Of a stretch of 64,000 nt of DNA, positions 63,937 to 64,000 are shown in pieces. Every line of letters begins with the position of its first letter. Position 1 is the first letter of the stretch. The notes under the pieces were generated by a model. That model made no database searches. It was not told the DNA's origin and saw nothing but the letters and a program-made list of their open reading frames with translations. A program made the position numbers and the translations under genes. The stretch is taken from positions 1 through 64,000 of the forward strand of contig NZ_BAFT02000037.1 of the NCBI RefSeq assembly GCF_000308475.2, given 5' to 3'. The stretch is from Nocardia brasiliensis NBRC 14402. GTDB lineage: Bacteria; Actinomycetota; Actinomycetes; Mycobacteriales; Mycobacteriaceae.

Positions 63937-64000
63937 ATGCCCATCACCTCGGCGAATCTCGCCCTCGAATTACTGAATCTCGAACCGGAAAATCTGACCA
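63937..64000 (+). CDS. Start of the azole-RiPP precursor peptide (truncated by window end)
   Basis: ATG 63937 follows a good ribosome site (AGGAGAGG at 63921). The visible leader begins MPITSANLALELLNLEPEN, Leu/Glu/Asn-rich and free of Cys, as in leader peptides of linear azole-containing and thiopeptide precursors. The core peptide lies beyond the window. It is divergent from the ocin-ThiF/YcaO/SagB operon, and the shared promoter carries twin operators. Whether dehydratases (thiopeptide) or methyltransferases/acetyltransferases (LAP) follow cannot be seen. Confidence 0.75.
   Translation, partial: MPITSANLALELLNLEPENLT

Noticed and set aside
1..64000. CRISPR arrays, insertion sequences, rRNA genes, replication origins
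   Set aside because: No regularly spaced repeats, transposase motifs, rRNA sequence or DnaA-box clusters were seen on reading through the window.

Overview
The window is high-GC actinobacterial chromosome, most likely Nocardia or a close relative in the Nocardiaceae. Supporting signs are strong GC bias with many GTG starts, a Gly-Cys-Val tRNA cluster, mycobacteria-like families (DUF2867, an Rv2525c-like DUF1906 domain, an F420-type LLM oxidoreductase close in character to phthiodiolone ketoreductase, MmpL/RND lipid exporters), and absence of any plasmid or phage backbone. The species call is inference.

Left part (1-28000) is ordinary accessory chromosome. It starts with a truncated gene, a CoiA-like nuclease/coiled-coil/membrane protein convergent with a sigma-4-HTH/nuclease-like protein, a MetE-like enzyme, a quinone oxidoreductase, a decayed DoxX gene, an aminoglycoside nucleotidyltransferase homologue, an HxlR regulator divergent from an NmrA oxidoreductase, a LysR/DUF6506 pair and a chorismate-lyase-like gene. 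Four tRNA genes lie at 11379-12427. Then come an internally deleted MFS pump, a large NB-ARC/LuxR regulator, three small exported proteins, a GNAT acetyltransferase, an aldehyde dehydrogenase, a five-gene operon joining an endolysin-like amidase to a sugar ABC importer without its ATPase, and DUF4185 and DUF2867 genes.

Middle part (28113-55948) is a biosynthetic cluster. A StrR-type ParB-domain regulator precedes a rightward operon: free ACP, membrane desaturase, fatty-acyl-AMP ligase (an ACP/desaturase/FAAL trio laid out like terminal-alkyne or terminal-alkene starter cassettes), thioester-reductase-like and SDR enzymes, a cyclopropane-synthase-like methyltransferase, a ketosynthase-III-like protein lacking its catalytic His, an FAD amine-oxidase-like enzyme and two type I PKS proteins (ACP-KS-AT-DH-KR-ACP, with an apparent frameshift, then KS-inactive AT-TE with no ACP). 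A convergent leftward operon supplies a small membrane protein, a phthiodiolone-ketoreductase-like LLM enzyme, an O-methyltransferase-like protein, a divergent ThDP enzyme, a second free ACP, an MmpL exporter, an enoyl-CoA hydratase and a MaoC dehydratase. Together they suggest a fatty-acid-primed, ketoreduced and O-methylated polyketide lipid that is exported.

Right part (56154-64000) holds a gamma-carbonic anhydrase, an MFS exporter, a Dabb-domain protein and then a RiPP cluster of the azol(in)e (TOMM/LAP or thiopeptide) type. It has a tandem SagB-type dehydrogenase, a fused E1-like/YcaO cyclodehydratase ending in a Pro-rich tail, and an ocin-ThiF-like leader-binding protein, all leftward. 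Divergent from them is the start of a precursor peptide that runs off the window. The divergent promoter carries two copies of the operator-like palindrome CGGGAA-N3-TTCCCG. The immediate adjacency of a FAAL/PKS lipid cluster and an azole-RiPP cluster is the most unusual aspect of the window. Whether they are one hybrid pathway or two neighbours cannot be settled from sequence alone.
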